Positions 1 to 9,500 of a stretch of DNA of 64,000 bases are shown piece after piece. This DNA is from Candidatus Obscuribacterales bacterium (GTDB lineage Bacteria > Cyanobacteriota > Vampirovibrionia > Obscuribacterales > Obscuribacteraceae), in the NCBI GenBank assembly GCA_019745415.1, contig JAIETF010000050.1:1-64000 (forward strand), written 5' to 3'. The notes below the pieces were generated by a model. That model was not told where the DNA came from. It ran no database searches and was given only the letters and a program-made list of their open reading frames with translations. Positions within the stretch are counted from its first letter, which is position 1. The number at the start of each line of letters is the position of its first letter. The position numbers were made by a program, and so were the translations under genes.

Positions 1-96
1 AGTTACAAGCGATTCGTCTACTATCATGTTAAGAGCAAATTCATGCTATGACTAGATGTTAATTGAGGCGGGTCTAAGAGGAAGGAGTTGCCGTCG

Positions 97-870
97 ATGC
101 TGGACCGTTTAGTACAAGTCATCAAAGCCGCTTTCAACCACCTACTGGGTAAGGTTGAAGATCCGGCCATGATGCTTGAACAGTCGTACAACGAGTTGCA
201 AAGCAATGTCATTTCGGTCAGGCAGGCAGTGGCGCAAGCCATCGCTACCGAAAAGCAGCTTGAGAGAGATTTACAGAAAAACAAAGACCAGGCCGCAACC
301 TGGCAAAATCGCGCCGCTATGGCTGTGCAGCAGAACAGCGACGATCTAGCCAGACAAGCTCTGCAGCGCAAACAGGGCTATGCTCAGGCTGTCGCCGACC
401 TTGAGACCCAGCTGAAAGTGCAGAAAGAAGCAACCGCCGGGCTGAGACAGCGCCTGGCCGAATTAGAAAACGAGCTTCAGAAAGCCAATACAAAGAAACA
501 AGTACTCATCGCCAGAGACAAAGCCGCCAAGGCTACCATCAAAGCAAACGAGATCCTTTCCAAGACCAGCACTTCCGGCGCCTTGAGCGTTATGGAACGT
601 ATGGAATCAAAAGTACAAGAGAAAGAGGCAAAGGCCCTTGCTCTCGGAGAGCTTTCCGGCGATTCACTGGAAAAGCAGTTCAAGAGCTTTGAAGGAAAGA
701 GCGATATCGAGCTTGAACTTTTGGCACTCAAAGGCGAGATGGGCAAAAGCGAAAGTTCGAGCAAGCTAATTGTCGGTGACAAACAAGCAGATGCTATCTT
801 GCTGGAAAAACCAGCCGATGATTCGGCTATTGAACTGCAAGAGGTCCGCGAGTTGAAGACCAACGACTGA
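97..870 (+). CDS. pspA: PspA/IM30 (Vipp1) family protein
   Basis: A 257-residue, almost entirely alpha-helical protein. It opens with the typical N-terminus MLDRLVQVIKAAFNHLLG, an amphipathic membrane-binding helix followed by long charged coiled coil (about residues 25-190) rich in Ala, Gln, Lys and Glu. PspA/Vipp1 proteins assemble into ESCRT-III-like rods or rings on the inner face of the cytoplasmic membrane and protect it under stress. The frame can be opened from a TTG at 88, but the Shine-Dalgarno run AGGAAGGAG ends at base 87, directly against that TTG. It is well spaced for the ATG at 97, which also gives the canonical N-terminus. The last 44 bases overlap the 3' end of the convergent tgt gene. 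No pspF or pspBC partner is visible. Confidence 0.9.
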   Translation: MLDRLVQVIKAAFNHLLGKVEDPAMMLEQSYNELQSNVISVRQAVAQAIATEKQLERDLQKNKDQAATWQNRAAMAVQQNSDDLARQALQRKQGYAQAVADLETQLKVQKEATAGLRQRLAELENELQKANTKKQVLIARDKAAKATIKANEILSKTSTSGALSVMERMESKVQEKEAKALALGELSGDSLEKQFKSFEGKSDIELELLALKGEMGKSESSSKLIVGDKQADAILLEKPADDSAIELQEVRELKTND

Positions 871-1987
871 AGTAATCCTGGAAGCTTCCTTGCAAGATTG
901 CCTTGCGGCAACTTTGTGCCTCTTCAATCAAGAATGTGACATTGTGAATCGCCAGGAGCATGAGCCCGGCCATTTCGCCTTGTCTAACTAGATGATGCAA
1001 ATAAGCGCGGCTATGGTTTTTGCAGGTAGAGCAAGAACAATTTTCATCGAGCGGTGAAAAGTCTTTGCGGAAACCAGCGTTCTTCACCGCCATTTGACCA
1101 TTGGTAGTGAAAACTGTGCCATGGCGAGCCAGACGAGTGGGCGAAACACAGTCAAACATATCGATACCGCATCTAATGGCATATACAATATCCCAAGGAG
1201 TGCCAACACCCATTAGATAACGAGGTCTTTCTCTCGGCAGTAGAGGGGTTGTGTGGGCAACGATTCTTTCTATAGTGCGCCTATCTTCCCCTACAGCCAC
1301 ACCACCCACGGCATATCCTGGTAGGTCGAAAGCGGTGACTGCGGCCACCGACTCTTCGCGCAGATGCTCATACATACTGCCTTGGACTATACCAAAGAGA
1401 GATTGATCTTCTTTGCGCTTATGTTCTTCAGTGCAAACCTTTAGCCAGCGGTGGGTGCGTTCCATGGCCTTGCGGGCTTCTTCTTCTGTAGCCGGGTTCT
1501 TCACACATTCATCAAAGGCCATCATGATGTCTGGTCCTATGGCATTTTGAATCTCCATCGACTGTTTTGGTCCGATGAAATGCTTTTTACCACCGCGATG
1601 ATCTTTAAAAAAGACACCATCCTCGGTGATTTTGCGCAGCTGATCAAGACTAAACACCTGAAACCCACCAGAATCTGTAAGGATGGGTCGCGACCAGTTC
1701 ATAAACTTATGCAAACCACCTGCCTCTCTAATAAGTTCGTGACCTGGTCTCAAATATAGGTGATATGAATTGGAGAGAACAATCTGGGCGCCGCAATCGG
1801 CAGTCTGTTCCCAGGTAAGGGCGCGCAGGGCGGCATTGGTTCCGACAGGCATAAAGACCGGGGTCTCGATGCGCCCATGAGGTGTAGTCAAAATTCCGGC
1901 TCTGGCTCCCGACCAGGGACAGACGGCTTCGACCTCGTAAGTCAAACTGCTGGCTTTGAATATTGATTGCATACAATGCATAGTCAT
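827..1987 (-). CDS. tgt: queuine tRNA-guanine transglycosylase (Tgt)
   Basis: This 386-residue enzyme exchanges guanine 34 of GUN-anticodon tRNAs (Asp, Asn, His, Tyr) for the queuosine precursor preQ1. The TIM-barrel motifs are intact: TDSGGFQVFSL with general acid Asp105, the GGVAVGE loop near 228, the nucleophile Asp279 in MFDCVSPTR, and the zinc site Cys317-x-Cys319-x2-Cys322 with His348. Length fits the bacterial family (about 370-380). The N-terminal 15-20 residues are less typical, so the true start may be one of the next in-frame codons. Its 3' end runs 44 bases into pspA, which is read from the other strand. Confidence 0.95.
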   Translation of the reverse strand: MTMHCMQSIFKASSLTYEVEAVCPWSGARAGILTTPHGRIETPVFMPVGTNAALRALTWEQTADCGAQIVLSNSYHLYLRPGHELIREAGGLHKFMNWSRPILTDSGGFQVFSLDQLRKITEDGVFFKDHRGGKKHFIGPKQSMEIQNAIGPDIMMAFDECVKNPATEEEARKAMERTHRWLKVCTEEHKRKEDQSLFGIVQGSMYEHLREESVAAVTAFDLPGYAVGGVAVGEDRRTIERIVAHTTPLLPRERPRYLMGVGTPWDIVYAIRCGIDMFDCVSPTRLARHGTVFTTNGQMAVKNAGFRKDFSPLDENCSCSTCKNHSRAYLHHLVRQGEMAGLMLLAIHNVTFLIEEAQSCRKAILQGSFQDYFSRWSSTRGPLAVQ

Positions 1988-2058
1988 AGCACAGCCTGGG
2001 AAATCAAGCTATGCCATAATGCTTTACTACTTCACAGTACTTTTTGAGCTAATCGCCT

Positions 2059-3732
2059 GTGCCAATCAACAGATTAAGAGCTACTCTATTTGCGTTTTTC
2101 ATCAATCTAAATCCGGTCTGGAGTCTGGCTTTAACTGCTCCTAGTGCCGCGCTGGCTGAAGAGCAAACCAAAGCGGCTCTTCAAGAGACTACTAAAGAGG
2201 CGGCGAAACAGCCTACAGAAGACCCTAATGAGAATCAGCTTGCTGATAGCGAAGGGGCAGGCTCCGATAGACTCGATAAAGAAGAAGTAATGAAAATAGT
2301 TCGCTCCAACTCTAGATTGAAGCGCTGGTTGGAAAAGGACAAGCGCATTTTTGTGAATACCATCTCTGGTGGCAAGATTGAAGTTGTGCTTGCCCAGAAG
2401 AGCGACCCCCTCACCTACTTTTTTATTATGGGACGTTACCGGGAGCAAACCGGTGCGCCGGGCACCGCAGGCAGTTCAAAAGTGGGCAAAGATAGGCTTT
2501 TCGAAGCGGTAAAGAGTCAGGGTATTAGCCTATTCAAGGATGGCGAGCGCAATGCACTGGTACTAGACGAATACGGGAAGGAACCACCAGATCCATATCT
2601 CTTCAAGGTTTTGGATGATTCCAGCTCAGTCTTTCCATTGTTAATGGAAGGCAAACAGGCGCAAGCGCTCAAGCTTTTGCGCAAACTAAATGAGAAGCAA
2701 AATCTGAGCGGAGCAATGCTGGTTAACCTTGCCATGATGGAAGCAAGAGCCGGTGATCTGAACAAGGCCGGCGAGCTTATCAATAAGCTTAGTGAGACAG
2801 AAAGAGAAGGTGCAGCCCTCTATGATCTTGCCTTTCTCCGCATCTATTCAGGCAAGACCGGTTTCGCCCGCACCTGCCTGAAAAGCCTGAGCAATGGCGG
2901 CAAAGGCGGCAGCAGTCGCTTAAGGCTCTATAGTATGGAGACTCTGGCCCGACTTTCGATGATGGAAGGGCGCTTAGATGAAGCCCAGAGTTTGAGCAAC
3001 GAGATTTCTGCTTCTTATCCGGCGTCCCTTGAAGCAAAACTGCTTAAGGCAGAGCTAAGCCTGGCACAGAAAGACTATCGCCAAGCCCACATTCTATATA
3101 AGCAGCTGGCAGAGCAAACCGGACAAGCACAATTTAGCCTAGAAGCCGCCCAGTGCCTCAAGTTTGACGGTGATACCGCCGGTGCTATCAAACTTCTTAA
3201 CAAGGTCTGTGATCAAATCCCCGAGAGTTTTCAGGCTCATTTCCAGTTGGCACAGTGCTATTTATCTGCAAGAGAATTTATTCCCTCCCGCCTGCAATTT
3301 GAGCGAGCCCTGGAATTGAAGCCGAAATTCGAAGAGAAAAGACAATTATTCAGCGGCTTCATGAAAGTCTTAAACGCTATGAATGACGACAAGGCGCTCG
3401 ATCATTGGACCCGCACTTGGGTGCAGGAAAATCCAGAGCAAGCTATCGTTCATTACAATCGCGGCTGGTTTTTAGCCAAGCAAGACGAAGAGAGAAGTGC
3501 AGCCGGAAAAACCAGCAGCAATAGAAAAGAAGCGATCAAAGCCTACGAAGATGCTCTCAAGCTTGATCCTAAGATGAGCTTGGCTCGCTATAACCTGATT
3601 TATCTTCTCTATAAAGATAAGCAAGTAGAGAGGGCAAAATTAGAGGGTGAACAATTTCTCAATAAAAGCGCAAATGAGGAAGACCGGCAGAGAGTACTCT
3701 TTATGCTCAAAGAATTGGCAAAGCAGAAATAG
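2059..3732 (+). CDS. exported TPR-repeat protein
   Basis: A 557-residue protein starting at GTG with a probable Sec signal peptide (residues 1-34: Arg-containing n-region, hydrophobic core ATLFAFFINL, cleavage near ALAEE). The region after it is rich in Glu, Lys and Ala. A globular segment (about 70-170) follows, then a helical array of tetratricopeptide-like repeats (about 190-550), with recurring Ala/Gly/Tyr spacing such as AELSLAQKDYRQAHILYKQLAEQ and FQAHFQLAQCYLSAREF. TPRs are protein-binding scaffolds, so it probably works outside the cytoplasmic membrane. The specific partner cannot be read from sequence. It lies 86 bp before the SGNH-like exported protein on the same strand and is likely co-transcribed with it. 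Confidence 0.7.
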   Translation: MPINRLRATLFAFFINLNPVWSLALTAPSAALAEEQTKAALQETTKEAAKQPTEDPNENQLADSEGAGSDRLDKEEVMKIVRSNSRLKRWLEKDKRIFVNTISGGKIEVVLAQKSDPLTYFFIMGRYREQTGAPGTAGSSKVGKDRLFEAVKSQGISLFKDGERNALVLDEYGKEPPDPYLFKVLDDSSSVFPLLMEGKQAQALKLLRKLNEKQNLSGAMLVNLAMMEARAGDLNKAGELINKLSETEREGAALYDLAFLRIYSGKTGFARTCLKSLSNGGKGGSSRLRLYSMETLARLSMMEGRLDEAQSLSNEISASYPASLEAKLLKAELSLAQKDYRQAHILYKQLAEQTGQAQFSLEAAQCLKFDGDTAGAIKLLNKVCDQIPESFQAHFQLAQCYLSAREFIPSRLQFERALELKPKFEEKRQLFSGFMKVLNAMNDDKALDHWTRTWVQENPEQAIVHYNRGWFLAKQDEERSAAGKTSSNRKEAIKAYEDALKLDPKMSLARYNLIYLLYKDKQVERAKLEGEQFLNKSANEEDRQRVLFMLKELAKQK

Positions 3733-3818
3733 AAACAAAGAAGAAGCGAAAACTAATTGCAGTTAAGGAAAAGCCTGACGCGCTGCGGTTAAATATACTG
3801 ACATCCACATGGGGTTTT

Positions 3819-5051
3819 ATGGGAACGGCGAAAAAATTCAGTAGCGGCTGCACGGCAGCACTAGCCTTCATGGCTCTGAATGTGAGCCTGGGCGTACCGC
3901 TTGGCGGCGAAAGCGGGGTAATCACCAATCTCTCGGCGGCAAAGTCTAAAGCCAGCGCCGGCGCAGATCTCGGCGACCAGATTCAGCGCAATCTTATTGA
4001 GGCTAAAGAAGCCCTCGACCAAACTCCTCGTCATATAATCGGTTCACCGGTGGTGCTTTTGGGCTCATCTCTGGTGATGTCTCCGCTCTGGGCGGTCGAT
4101 GTCAAGAGAGGACATTTCGGTAAAGACGTAAATATGCACCACCGTTCCATAGGTCTGAGAGAGGATCTATCAAAAGTAGGCATTCAAAAAGACGTCGTCT
4201 CCCTGGCTACCCCCGGACAGTTTGTTTCTGATGCCTATTTGGCGGTAGACAAGTGCCTTACTGAAAAGGCTCCTCCGGAAATCCTTATATATGGAATAGC
4301 TCCACGTGATTTCATAGACAACACCGCCTCCGGCCTTGTCACTTCAGTCTTCAATAAACTGGTCGGGCTGGGCGATATGTCTAAAATAGATGGACTTTTC
4401 CTCGAAACTTTCGACGAGAAAGTAAATTTCATGCTGGAGCGCACTGTTTTTCTCTATCACAAGCGCGGACGCTACAAAATCAAGACGGCTGAAACAGCTG
4501 AACGCATAGCCTCTCGCCTTGATCCATTTTTGGAGAAAGAAGAAAGCAAGAACCTTACACCCTTTTTGATGGGAACTAACCGCGATGAGGTCTGGAAAAC
4601 CAGTCTCAAGGAATATAGCAAGCGCTATAAAGAGCCGAACGAGCCGCTCTTTGCCAAGCAGAAAAAGTGCTTGCAGGCACTACTGAATCTTTGTCGGCAG
4701 CGCAATATAAAACTATATGTGGTGGCTATGCCCATATCGACTGCGAACAGGCAGCTCTTGCCACCTGGTTTGTACGACAAATATATGGCTACCTTACAGG
4801 AAGAAACAGCCAAAGCAGGCGTGCCGCTTGTTGATATGGCCGACCAAGGCGGCTATCAAGATGACGACTTTTATGACACCGTGCACCTCAATCACAAGGG
4901 TGGACAGCGCTTTATTAGCCAGGTCACCTCAATCATCAAGGCCGACAAAGACGACATCGCTTACAGTCCGGCCTTGCTCAAGCTTGATGAGAAAGCCGTC
5001 AAGCCTGTACAGATTGCCATTCCGGCTGGGGCTAAAGGCAAAACTCTTTAG
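3819..5051 (+). CDS. exported SGNH-hydrolase-like protein (DUF1574-like)
   Basis: A 410-residue protein with a signal-peptide-like N-terminus (residues 1-28, hydrophobic run CTAALAFMALNVSLGVPLG). Two blocks recall SGNH/GDSL-type esterases and acyltransferases: VVLLGSSLVMSPLW near residue 80, matching the block I Ser, and DDDFYDTVHLNHKGG near residue 350, matching the block V Asp-x-x-His. This arrangement resembles the DUF1574/DltD/AlgX-like proteins that modify cell-surface polymers. The oxyanion Gly and Asn blocks are not obvious, so catalysis is uncertain. It is probably in an operon with the exported TPR gene upstream and ends 23 bp from the convergent MshEN-repeat gene with no clear hairpin between them. 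Confidence 0.6.
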   Translation: MGTAKKFSSGCTAALAFMALNVSLGVPLGGESGVITNLSAAKSKASAGADLGDQIQRNLIEAKEALDQTPRHIIGSPVVLLGSSLVMSPLWAVDVKRGHFGKDVNMHHRSIGLREDLSKVGIQKDVVSLATPGQFVSDAYLAVDKCLTEKAPPEILIYGIAPRDFIDNTASGLVTSVFNKLVGLGDMSKIDGLFLETFDEKVNFMLERTVFLYHKRGRYKIKTAETAERIASRLDPFLEKEESKNLTPFLMGTNRDEVWKTSLKEYSKRYKEPNEPLFAKQKKCLQALLNLCRQRNIKLYVVAMPISTANRQLLPPGLYDKYMATLQEETAKAGVPLVDMADQGGYQDDDFYDTVHLNHKGGQRFISQVTSIIKADKDDIAYSPALLKLDEKAVKPVQIAIPAGAKGKTL

Positions 5052-5074
5052 ACTCTTGAGTTTGTTTCGAGACT

Positions 5075-6262
5075 CTACCAGCCTAAGTTCTTGATGAGCT
5101 TGCCAAAGTCGCCTCTTTCCCAAAGCCAGACATGCATGGCAAAAACCAGCTGCTCTAGACTAATCTTTTCGCTGTGCACCATAGCCAGACCCAAACGCAG
5201 TGCCTCCAGTGCTTCCGGGCTGAGAATCCCCTTTTCAATAATAAAGCTCTCTACTTTATGCAAGTCTGAGGCTTCCTGTTTAACAAGCTTGATTTGATCC
5301 AGATCTGAGTTGCTGATCAAACCCATTAGTTCCAAAAGCTCCACCTGGTCAGCCGGTCTCTCTTCAAAAAACTGCCGCGGCTTGATCGATGCCAGTTCTT
5401 CCAGACTAAATTCAAGCAACTGCCCGGTGCGAGCGCAATATTTCAGCATCTGTGCAGCGCGCAAGGCGTCAACCGTACCCTGTTCGATATATTTTTGGGC
5501 ACGCAAAGCCGACTGCACCAGCTCTTCAGCCATAATTCCTTCATCTACGAGCACCTGCCCAAGGGGCATCGCTAAAGCAAGACTGCGCTCTACGCAGGTG
5601 AGCAAGTCGATTTCACTAATTAGTTCGGCTAAAACCAATAGTTCGCCCAGCCTTACTATATTGCCGTCTCTAAACTTCTTGAAGCCGCCGAATTCTAGAA
5701 TCTCCTCAATATTTTCACCGTGCATATGGGAAAGTTTGAGTGCGCCAACCGCTTCGCTTCGGGCGATATGACCTTCTTTGACCAAGAGCATGGCAGTAAG
5801 ACCGGCATAAGCAGTTTGTTCGCTCAGATCTCGATGCAGAATCAACACCCTGGCTAGAGGCAATCCAGAGACTATACTGGTATCCAAGGCTTCTCTCAGA
5901 GCCTCTTCACTGATTGCCCCGGCATCAATAAGCAGGCGCCCGAGGGCAATACCAAAATCAAGCGCCTCTACTCTATAAGAGCTTTCCAGCAAGCAATCGA
6001 CAAAGCTTTTGCCCGACTGGCGAACATTAGCAAGCAACTGCAAAGCGGCATCGCTCTCTAAAAGCTTCTCTCTGATCAAGTTCTGGGCTTGCAAGGTGCC
6101 GAGCAACTCGGTTTCGGTCATCAGCCCCGATTCAATTAAGATCTTTCCAAGAGGTTGTCTTCTAGTACCAGACATTGAAAGAGCGCCGTCAATATTTTCT
6201 CGTTTGACTAGACCTGAAGCGCTAAGCAGGTCTCCTAGCTGACTAGATGTAAACTGTGACAA
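5075..6262 (-). CDS. tandem MshEN-like (GspE N-terminal) repeat protein
   Basis: A 395-residue protein built from at least three roughly 100-residue units, each with paired motifs of the form LGxLLxxxGxIxxxxLxxAL: LGDLLSASGLVKRENIDGAL at 10, LGKILIESGLMTETELLGTL at 38, LGRLLIDAGAISEEALREAL at 107, LGELLVLAELISEIDLLTCV at 204, and LGQVLVDEGIMAEELVQSAL near 235. This is the pattern of the MshEN/T2SSE N-terminal domain, which in type II secretion and type IV pilus ATPases binds cyclic di-GMP through such paired motifs. There is no ATPase domain, signal peptide or membrane segment, so it is a stand-alone cytoplasmic repeat protein. Cyclic di-GMP binding is inferred only. It may serve as a receptor or adaptor. 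Confidence 0.65.
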   Translation of the reverse strand: MSQFTSSQLGDLLSASGLVKRENIDGALSMSGTRRQPLGKILIESGLMTETELLGTLQAQNLIREKLLESDAALQLLANVRQSGKSFVDCLLESSYRVEALDFGIALGRLLIDAGAISEEALREALDTSIVSGLPLARVLILHRDLSEQTAYAGLTAMLLVKEGHIARSEAVGALKLSHMHGENIEEILEFGGFKKFRDGNIVRLGELLVLAELISEIDLLTCVERSLALAMPLGQVLVDEGIMAEELVQSALRAQKYIEQGTVDALRAAQMLKYCARTGQLLEFSLEELASIKPRQFFEERPADQVELLELMGLISNSDLDQIKLVKQEASDLHKVESFIIEKGILSPEALEALRLGLAMVHSEKISLEQLVFAMHVWLWERGDFGKLIKNLGW

Positions 6263-6432
6263 GCGATCGCTATCCTCTTTATGAGCAGTAGAACCAGTAA
6301 AGTATATCGCCTAGTGCGATCAGAAGCCAGCCTAAGCAAGACTGCTAAAAGTAATAGATACATGCACTAATGTATATCAAATTGACAGAAGGTGACAGAC
6401 TGCGGCTTTCCAGCTAGAATGGAACCCTATAC

Positions 6433-6461
6433 TTGACACCAAATGCAGTGTGTAGTCTAAT
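6433..6461 (+). promoter_or_regulatory. sigma70-type promoter of the smc operon
   Basis: A perfect -35 hexamer TTGACA (6433-6438) is followed, after a 17 bp spacer, by TCTAAT (6456-6461, five of six matches to TATAAT). It lies about 75 bp upstream of the smc start in the 273 bp gap between two divergent genes. It is the best canonical promoter in the window. Confidence 0.7.
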
Positions 6462-6535
6462 TCGGCTGTACACTGACAATTAGCTGTATAAGGTCCTCTG
6501 TCCGATCTCCATTTCAGCTCTTCGGGGAAGCACTC

Positions 6536-9500
6536 TTGCGAATCAAAGAAATCGAACTTGATAATTTCAAGTCATTCGGCAAGCAAACACTGGTCCCGCT
6601 CTTAGACGGATTCACCACCATATCCGGACCGAACGGTTCGGGCAAGTCGAATATCATCGACAGCTTGCTCTTTGCCCTTGGTTTGTCTTCGACCCGCACC
6701 ATGAGAGCTGAGCGATTGCCCGATCTGCTCAACAACTTGAGTGGGCGCAATGAAGCAAGGGTGAGAGTCAAGTTCACCAATGACGAAGGCGATGAGCTTG
6801 AGGTAATTCGCCGCATCAAAGTAAAAGACAACGGCTATACCTCGACCTATATACTGAACGGCAAGGTCTCTACTCTTTCAGAAGTACATGAAGAGCTGAT
6901 CAAATATAATGTCAGCCCCACAGGCTATAACGTGATCATGCAGGGCGACGTTACCGGCATTGTCACCATGAGTGCCACCGAAAGACGCAAGATCATCGAC
7001 GAACTTGCCGGAGTGGCCGAATTCGACAGACGTATAGATCAAGCTCAGAACGAACTTACGGCTGTCGGCGAGAAAATTGAGCTACAAAAGATAGTACTCA
7101 CTGAAATCTTGGCCCGGCTTGAAGTTTTGAAGACAGACCGAGATCAAGCTTTGAAATATCTTGATCTGAAAACTCAAAAGGAAACCGTCGAGCGTGATTT
7201 GGTTTTTGTCAGAGCGGCTGAACTGGAAGAGAAGGCAGCTGCCGAACTGAAAGAGATTGAGAAGCTCAATGCCAAAGAAGAGAGCCTCAATGAAAAGCTA
7301 GACAAAACCGAGGTTGCTTTGGTCAGCCTGAGAGCAGAGCTTGGTCGCATCGAACAGGAGATCAGAGAGAAAGGCGGCAATGAGCAACTTCTGATCAGGC
7401 AGGAGTTGGAAAACAAACGAGGCGAACTGACCAGGGAAGAGAACAAGCTTTCCAACCTGGAAGGCGTCATTGGCGAGAAAACAAAGCAAGCCAAACAAAT
7501 CGGCTCGCAAATCAAGACCATTGATAGACACCTGAGCGATCTCGGCAAGCAAAAGAAACAGCATACTGCCGACCAACAGGCTGTGCGCGAAGTGCTTGGC
7601 GAAAAGCAGGCGGCGCTTAATGCTATTTTGGCTGAAATCGACGGACTGCGCGCCGAGAAAGACAAATCCTCAGACAAGATCGCCGGTTTGCATACCGATT
7701 TGCAGAAGCTTAGAGACGAGAGACATCAGTTTGAAGTGCGCAAAACCGCTCTCAAAACTAAGAGAGAAAGTCTTGAGGGCGAGCTGGAAAATCTGCGCAA
7801 CCGTGCCACCGAGCAGATCGGTCGGGTTTCGCAAGTAAAAGGGCTGCTTGGCAAGCTGGATAGTGAGTATCAAGATCACCGTGCTTTGGTGGCTGGTATT
7901 GAACGCAGCATCATGCAGTATGAAGCAGAGCTGGAGTCAACCAGGGAAGAAATCGAAACTAAGCGCCAGGCTCAAGATTCGGTTAATCGCCGCCTTATAG
8001 AGTTAGAAACCACTCGCGAAGTACAAGGTGAGAGCGGCTATGGTAAGGCTGTAGAAGCTGTACTTTCCGCCAATATAGCCGGTGTGCACGGTACCATTGG
8101 ACAGTTAGGTCAAGTGGACGAAAGATTCACAACCGCCCTCGAAACTGCCATAGGCCCTAGGCTCGGTCATATAGTCGTTGACGACGATGAAATCGCCAAG
8201 CGTTGCATCGAATTTCTCAAAGCCAATCAAGCAGGCAGGGCTACTTTTGTGCCGCTGAACCGCATTCAGACTCAGCCCCCAGGTCTTTTGCCCAATCGCC
8301 CCGGGGTTATTGATTTTGCTTACAACCTGATCGATTTCAATCCACGTTTTGTCAAAGCTTTTCAATATGCCTGTGGTCAAACCATTGTCCTTGACACCAT
8401 GGACAATGCCCGCAAGTTAATCAACCAGGCCCGCATGGTTACCCTGGAAGGTGAGCTTTTCGACAAGTCGGGAAGTATTTCGGGCGGTAACGACAACAAA
8501 GCCAGAATGCATTTCGGCAGTCGCGGCGAGACCGATCTATCGGTCTTAAAGCAGACCGCCAAGAGCTTAGCCGAGCAGCTTAGATGGCTGAAGGATTCCA
8601 TAAAAGAGCTGGAGAATTCTCTGGCAGAAGAACGGGCCAAGCTAAACAAAGCCAAAGAAAATATGGCTCACAAACTGGCCGAGTTGGAAGCCAAACGCAA
8701 GCTTGTCAAAGATACCGAAGAAGAAGTGGAAGGCATTAAGCCCAAGCTTAGGGAAAAGGGCGACGAAATCGACGCCCTTGAGACCGAATCGAACGCCCTC
8801 GATGCATCAATCAAAGAAATTACAGTCAAGATTGAGTCAATGGAAGGCAGCCTGGAAAGCGCCCGCGACAAGGGTCATAAGTCTAAGCTCGATAATCTCA
8901 TTTTGCAGTCGGAAGAGCTGAGACAAACTGTCACCGCCGTTGATGCCGAGAATAAAGAAATTCAACGCCATTTGGATCGTATCGAAACAGAGGAGCGCGT
9001 CGAGATAACCAATCGTGAAAATCTGACAGTGCAAGCCAATGACCTCGGGGTAGAGCTTGATGATCTCGAAGGTCAAAAGCCTCTCTTCGAAAACAATATC
9101 GCCACCTTGCGCGCATCTATCGCCGAAATGGAAGCCAAAGTCTCCGAACTATCGGAAGAGTTGGAGTCTATGCGCCAGGCTAAGGAAGATATCCACGAGA
9201 AGATAACCCAGAGCGAAATCGAACGCACCAAGCATGATCAAGAATTGATCAGGGTTAAAGAGCAGCGTAACGAGCGCAAGATTAGTCATTACGATGTTGA
9301 ACAGCAGCTTATCTTGGTCAGAGAAGAAATCGAACGCATTTTGGCAGAGAATCCTCAATACGAAAAACCAAATGCCGGAACAGTTGAGCAGCTCAAGCAG
9401 CAAGTCGAGAGACTGGAACGCCGTATGCGCGCTCTCGAACCGGTCAACATGAAAGCCCTGGAAGAATACAACCAGACAGCCGAACGTCAGCAGGAACTTT

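Noticed and set aside
6382-6420. TTGACA at 6382 with TAGAAT at 6415 as the smc promoter
   Set aside because: The 27 bp spacer is too long; the pair at 6433-6461 has ideal spacing.
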